A stretch of DNA of 64,000 nucleotides. Origin: Oreohelix idahoensis (taxonomy: Eukaryota > Mollusca > Gastropoda > Stylommatophora > Oreohelicidae). Of the stretch, positions 59,010 to 64,000 are shown piece after piece; within the stretch, counting starts at the first letter, position 1; every line of letters begins with the position of its first letter. The stretch lies in NCBI GenBank assembly GCA_024509875.1, contig JAMPIV010008048.1, positions 1 through 64,000 of the forward strand, written 5' to 3'. The notes under the pieces were generated by a model. The model had not been told where the DNA came from. It worked only from the letters and a program-made list of their open reading frames with translations, and did no database searches. The position numbers and the translations under genes were made by a program.

Positions 59010-59311
59010 ATATGCTATTTGATAGACTCAGAGAGGCTAACTTGACCGCTAGACCAACAAAATGTTGTATTGGTTGTAAAGAGTTGGAATTCTTGGGACA
59101 TACCGTACATCAGGGTAGCACGACCCCTGACCCCAAGAATCTGGAAAAATTGAAAAGAGCACCTAGACCACAAACAAAGACATATGTGCGATCTTTCGTG
59201 TCGTTGTGTGGGTTCTACCAAAAGTACATTAAACATTTTAACTCTATATGTGCTCCTCTGACGGATTTAACTCGCAAGGGGCAACCTGATACAATAAATT
59301 GGTCCGCATAG
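59006..59311 (+). pseudogene. element D RT thumb and connection
   Basis: MLFDRLREANLTARPTKCCIG, EFLGHTVHQG, SFVSLCGFYQKYIKH, CAPLTDLTRKGQPDTINW. Ends at TAG 59309-59311, where A has GAG (Glu). The same frame continues for about 11 codons before the next break in an A run (about 59343-59347). Confidence 0.87.
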
Positions 59312-59352
59312 TGTGAATTGGCTTACCAGGAGTTAAAAGAGAAAAACTCACA

Positions 59353-59790
59353 AGCAGGCCAGTATTCCAATTGCCTGACTTGAATCAAGAATTTATCGTG
59401 AGAAGTGACGCAAGCAATGTGGGCCTGGGCGCTACATTGTTGCAAAGGTCCTCCTCACAAGATGGAGAATTGAACCCAGTCGCGTATGCAAGCCGCAAGT
59501 TGAACAAAGCGGAAAAAAATTATTCAACAAGTGAAAAGGAATGTCTAGCTTTGATATGGGCTATAAAAAAATTCCAGATTTATCTATATGGCAGGACATT
59601 TGTGGTCCAAACGGATCATTCACCTCTCGTATTCCTGTCACAAGCCAAGCATGAAAATTCCAGATTATTGAGATGGTCATTATTATTACAGCCATACTCA
59701 TTTCTGATTGAATATATTCCCGGCCCCCAGAACGTCGGTGCAGACTTTTTGAGTAGACATCCTTATGATGAAGATCAGAAAAACGCGTAA
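59353..59790 (+). pseudogene. element D RNase H
   Basis: Acidic residues in FIVRSDASNVGLGATLL, SEKECLALIWAIKKF and VQTDHSPLVFL. The terminal phrase is IEYIPGPQNVGADFLSRHP. The polyprotein ends here (TAA 59788-59790), with no integrase after RNase H. Confidence 0.9.
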
Positions 59791-59849
59791 GACTTCATTT
59801 GAGCTAAGTTATCTCGCAGATTATAACCTGCAAATGAATGCATGTTTTA

Positions 59850-59861
59850 GGACGGGAGGTG
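59850..59861 (+). other. polypurine tract of element D
   Basis: GGACGGGAGGTG directly before the 3' LTR start. Confidence 0.8.
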
Positions 59862-62375
59862 TGTAGTAAAATCTGCGAGATAATCGCTCATTTCAGTAAG
59901 ATTTTAGTCCTATGATAATAAATAACCCCTCCCGTATGTGTCTGACTATAAGCATCTCACACGCCAGCATCGCGCTGAATTTTGTGCCATGGTAATGCTT
60001 AGAAACGATCCCGCCGTTTAAACCTACTCGCTTTCCTTGTGACGTACAATAAACATTTTTAACATTTTGCCCGATCTGATAGAGACTGCGGCAAGACTTA
60101 TAATTAACGATCTTCCAGAAATGTGTCGCCAAGTTACTGTCTGAATTAACGTAATACTTTAACTTTAACGCCTCTAATAGTAGTAATCCTTACATTTTTT
60201 GGTAGTGTAACACGAGACAACAGTAATAATTAACGCAAATTCTAACACCCGCCACGCAAAACCCCGCTTCGCTTGACACGCTGTGGGATTGGCCCGATGA
60301 TATATACACACAGACAGTTTAAATTCTCGCCAAGTAATGTATTTCTGACGTCACTCAAACAAGTTAGTTATTTGAATAAAAATGCTAGAGAGAGATGAAA
60401 GGTGGAAGATGGCCGACTTGTGTAAAATTTATATTTGACGATTGACAGTAACAAAATTGAAAATCTAAACCATAATGAAACTGACCATAACAATCATATG
60501 GTAGTATAGCTTAGAGTCCCTTGAGCAAAAATGTATTTTAAAAAATATGGTAGTCCAAGTATTAGCCAAGTTATTGAGAAAATACTAAATGTCTACGGAC
60601 GCTTGACCAGACGGACTGTGGTTCCTGCTTGTTTTTTTTCATAACGTTAGTGGGGACGCCAGCTTAGAAAGAGGCATGGTAGTAATTCAAATTCTATTAG
60701 TTGGTATAGGAGTGAAAGTGGAGAGATAGGAAAAATGTAACTAAAAACGAAACATCTTTTTCTATTGGGCATAACTAACGCAGACTGACCAATCGACTGC
60801 CAGACACAGAGTTTGTTTGGAATTTTTTTTTTGTTTTTCAAAAACTACATTTGAATTCTGGTAGTCGCAAGTTTTCCCTTGGCCAGTACTAATAGATATT
60901 AGCAAAAAGCTTTCAATGCTCATCGCCAGTTGACAAAAACGTTTTCTATCAAATACGCTGAGATCAGCTGTGTTAATTTATAAAATAAAGAATTAATTCG
61001 CAGTCTGGGCAGGGCAGAGAAAAACTGAGGCCATTCTTTGCAAGTTAGCGTTATTTGTTAACATATTTCTGTGAAATTGTGGTAAGAATGCTTTATGTAT
61101 TAATATGTTTATTACAACTGCCAAAGTTAGATACTGCTATTGGGAAAAGTGAAGGACATGCCGGGAGCAGACATTGTTGAGTCCTCACATTGAACTGTAT
61201 CTAACTGTTGTATATTGACATGATTTTGTTTTAATATTATTGTATTAGAATATGTTAGTAAGCCTCCGTGTTCCATGAACACTGTTCAACATGCCTGGAG
61301 CGTTTATATTTAAAAAAGAAGAGCAAATCATACAAAAGGAAATGTGGTTACTCCACGTTATTGTATTGAGGAAAACTATGTAAAAGTACAGTGGCGTATC
61401 TGCTATAGATACCTGAGGTATGGTCACAGCAAGGTGTGAGTCATATAAAATTAGGGGCGAGTGCACCTGTATGCACGCGAGGCTGACCCCATACCACCAT
61501 ATGTAAATAATAATAATAAAGTGTGATCAGATATAAAAAAGCCAGGGTGTCATTTTATTGCAGAGGTTTTATTTCCTGTTACCAGCCGGTGACAGGAAAC
61601 CTGATGAGTGAGTGTAACGCCAGCAAGTCTCCGGTAAAACGTTTATGCTGTCAGCAGATAGCTAGAGGAGCTTGTGTGTGCTGATATATCTATATTTTCT
61701 GCAATTACATACTGAATTATCCTTCTACAAAGAATCCCAGGTGATGTGTTAGCATCTGGGTATATCTGACACTTCAGTTACAATAAACTTTGGTATTTCC
61801 AATCATACCCAGGATGTTATGGGGCGTGATGAAACTACAGCCCCTCCTAACAAATGACAAACACTATTAGATAATAAAGTTGTAATCTGTGAATACACCA
61901 ACAGGAGAAATAGAGTGACTTTATACTTATTGGACAAAGTGTCCACACATTTTAATTAATCCTTTTTATGTAAACTATCTTTTCCTCATTTTCAAAGACC
62001 TGTCCAAAAGAGATGGCGGGACAGGCAGATTAAATTGTAAAAAGAAAATATTCAATTTTAAAGAAAAACTTTACCCACTGACTTATTTATTTATTTATTT
62101 ATTTATTTATAGGTAGTTAAAGTGTTTTGTGTTTATGTACCATCATTTTCATTTCTCCCCTAGACATTAGGTACATCATACACCAGACACTAGAGCCAAA
62201 AAAGTGACCGTGTGAGATCTAGGGAGGAAGCGTTAGGTTCCCTGCAAATACATCATTATCATCTATTAGAGTCAGGGGCCTACATGTGCTTGACCTCACA
62301 CGGTTAACACAGACACCGATTTCTTTCCTTCTAGGTATAACATCATAACCTCCCCAGCACATTAAACTTGCTACA
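59862..62375 (+). repeat. 3' LTR of element D (2.5 kb)
   Basis: Complete copy, TGTAGT to GCTACA. Partner of 43359-45385 and 55056-55126. It preserves the 413 bases (61892-62304) lost from the other LTR, including a (TTTA)n tract. Long for a Gypsy LTR. Confidence 0.92.
62083..62111 (+). repeat. (TTTA)n microsatellite
   Basis: About seven TTTA units inside the 3' LTR of D. Confidence 0.9.
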
Positions 62376-62380
62376 ACCAC
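62376..62380 (+). repeat. target duplication of element D, right
   Basis: ACCAC, matching 43354-43358. Confidence 0.88.
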
Positions 62381-63721
62381 AAGCCAAGGAAAAGAGACAA
62401 CATTAACCAATCAGAAAAAAAGAGACCGCTGGACGCCTTTGTGATCAGGTCTGCGAAGAATACAAGAAACAATATATATATAATATATATAAATTATGCT
62501 AATCCTTTATCTACACACACAGACGGGGACAAGACGATCTCTCCTCCACTCCGTCAGTCCTGATTAAATTTAAAAGGCACACGGTGTTTTCCTTTACGCC
62601 TACATGGTCAGCCTTCGCTATCGCTGAGTTTTAGCTCCCGCCGGCAGTCAGTGTACAATGTCAATTATTATTTAATTATCCATATGCGCACTTACACAAA
62701 GTATCGCCTGTCGTTACTAGCTATTAAATTGTCGGCGCCTGTTAGTCATCGTATGGTATTAAATAAAAGGCACTTATACTAAATACGCACAATGAAATAA
62801 GACGTGAATTCTTTTCTGTCACTATCAGTCGCGCCTAGCATATAAACCAGTAAGCTAAAACGGTCTCTTCTTGTGTGAGAACGCGTGTGGTGAAAATTAA
62901 TATTATAACTGAACATCTGGTATGAAATAGCTACGCGTTATTTTATTTCACTAATTTTAACAGCTAGAAAATCTAAGTGAATTATAATGATAAAAGCTAA
63001 CACTTTTAATTGGTAAAAGCTAACACTTTTAAACACGTAAGCACTAATTTCTATTACCAGAAAGTCAGAATGAAAAATCCCCACGAATGCTAATAACACA
63101 TTTTTCACAATAATGGTTCTAGAACTGCGTGCTTAGAGTATTCAAAAATTCTGAGTGACAACTGATAGCAGGTTTAAGAAAACACAGTTTATATATCATT
63201 ATATTTCTCTGATCTATACAAGTTAATTTTCGCGCTACTGTGTGTAACGGAGAATCAGAAACAGAGTTACAAGATAAAGGCTTACGGCCAGTCTTTCGTC
63301 GGCGTTTTCGACCGTCATCAAAAGACTTATTACGTGTAACTTGGTTCTGCCCGGGACTCGACATCAAAGCGTACTCCGGGAGTTTTGGATTTCCCTTCGC
63401 AGACTTCAAAAGATTCTGTGTTTTTCACGTGCGGTTATGTCAGGTATCATATGATTGACAGATAAGCTCGCGTGAGAAGACGAGGTAAATAAACCTGATT
63501 CGCTACCTGTTATGACAGGCAGGTCACGAAAGTTTGTAAACACTTCGTTTGCTTATGTTCAAAGAAAAGAGGCGGGACGAGAAAGTAGCTTGTGTGAGTA
63601 AAGACAGGCTAGCAAATCATAGAGCGCTACGAGATTACAAAGACTGTCAGATTACTGTAGGCTCTTGTTCCATTATACGTCACAGTACGTCCGGGCTTGA
63701 AGATGTGAAACCCATTCATAT
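62381..63721. other. no recognisable gene
   Basis: AT-rich right flank of D. A short direct repeat (TAAAAGCTAACACTTTTAA) occurs twice at about 62992-63030. It may include the 3' end or LTR of the Gypsy element whose RNase H lies at 63722, but no second LTR is in the window. Confidence 0.5.
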
Positions 63722-63880
63722 CTAATTTATGGAAACAGAACTTCTGTCATCCGTAACTACAGAGTGATTGCTATCTTCAATTGCATTATTCTCTTTATTA
63801 GTCCAATGACGACTCATAAAGTCGGCGCCTACGTTATCTCTTCTTGGTATATAGTGTATTTTGAACGAATAAACGCATAG
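63722..63880 (-). pseudogene. Gypsy RNase H C-terminal fragment (element F)
   Basis: Minus-strand frame reading YSFKIHYIPRRDNVGADFMSRHW, the characteristic end of Gypsy RNase H, followed by about 30 polar residues and a stop at 63722. Because the polyprotein ends soon after RNase H, this element too may have integrase upstream of RT. It is cut at about 63881 by the end of a LINE. The first codons of the open frame (to 63910) belong to that LINE tail. Confidence 0.7.
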
Positions 63881-63881
63881 G

Positions 63882-64000
63882 AGAATTCTTCTTCTTCCGT
63901 CCTTAGCCACCGACCGTCAAAGCAGTCAGTGGCCATTACGCCTAGTGGCGTCTTAGGGCAACAGCAGATAGGTTTTCTTTGCCATTGTTTCCCATCACGC
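63882..64000 (-). mobile_element. 3' end of RTE-like LINE, same family as at 15.2 kb
   Basis: The reverse complement matches 15930-16030 closely, including GACGCCACTAGGCGTRATGG, GACGGTCGGTGG and the final GAAGAAGAA tail. It continues beyond the window edge. Confidence 0.85.

Larger units (their letters stand above)
43359..62375 (+). mobile_element. Gypsy retrotransposon D (Gmr1-like order)
   Basis: Plus-strand element with gag, CCHC knuckle, protease, integrase, RT and RNase H between a 3' LTR (59862-62375) and a 5' LTR split into 43359-45385 and 55056-55126 by element C. Five-base target duplication ACCAC on both sides. Coding breaks: one-base gain at T4 (57412-57415), TAG at 58470-58472, one-base loss near 59000, TAG at 59309-59311, and an A-run length change near 59343. 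Paired LTR segments differ by some thirty substitutions by eye, so it is the oldest of the A-D set. Confidence 0.92.

Overview
The window is repeat-rich, AT-rich eukaryotic DNA, most likely from an invertebrate animal. I found no ordinary cellular gene. Almost every believable coding region belongs to a transposable element: five Ty3/Gypsy-type LTR retrotransposons (called E, A, B, C and D here), part of a sixth at the right edge, several 5'-truncated RTE-like LINEs, one Tc1/mariner/IS630-type DNA transposon and one tRNA-derived SINE-like unit. The element types and the long TA arrays suggest an animal. The phylum cannot be read from the sequence.

Layout, left to right. 1-5578 has no gene and includes an extraordinary guanine-rich tract (1501-3960) that may be an assembly artefact. 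5579-11272 is Gypsy element E, plus strand, with the usual order protease, reverse transcriptase (RT), RNase H, integrase. 11273-19589 is non-coding apart from an RTE fragment (15.2-16.0 kb) and a SINE-like unit (17.8-18.1 kb). 19590-40680 is a nest. A DNA transposon with perfect 27-bp inverted repeats and TA target duplications contains Gypsy element A (21734-40625, target duplication GGGTT). A in turn contains an RTE LINE (23350-25223, target duplication of 11 bp) and Gypsy element B (25258-34522). 40681-43353 holds LINE scraps. 43354-62380 is a second nest: Gypsy element D (plus strand, target duplication ACCAC) with Gypsy element C (minus strand) inside its 5' LTR. The right edge has an RNase H scrap of another Gypsy element, cut by another copy of the 15-kb LINE family.

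A, B, C and D all have a non-canonical pol order, with integrase upstream of RT and RNase H. This is the arrangement known from Gmr1-like Gypsy elements. A and D form one lineage (CCHC zinc knuckle; primer-binding site matching tRNA-Pro in A). B and C form another, with a DSG protease and a conserved C-x2-C-x13-C-x-H cysteine/histidine motif where the knuckle would be. In all four, gag and pol look like one continuous frame.

Divergence between paired LTRs fits the nesting. The outer elements A and D show substitutions between their LTRs. The inner elements B and C show only length differences in homopolymers or short repeats. Nearly every frameshift in B, and the only one in C, is also at such a run. 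Either these young copies carry slippage mutations, or the assembly has homopolymer errors and the elements are closer to intact than they look.
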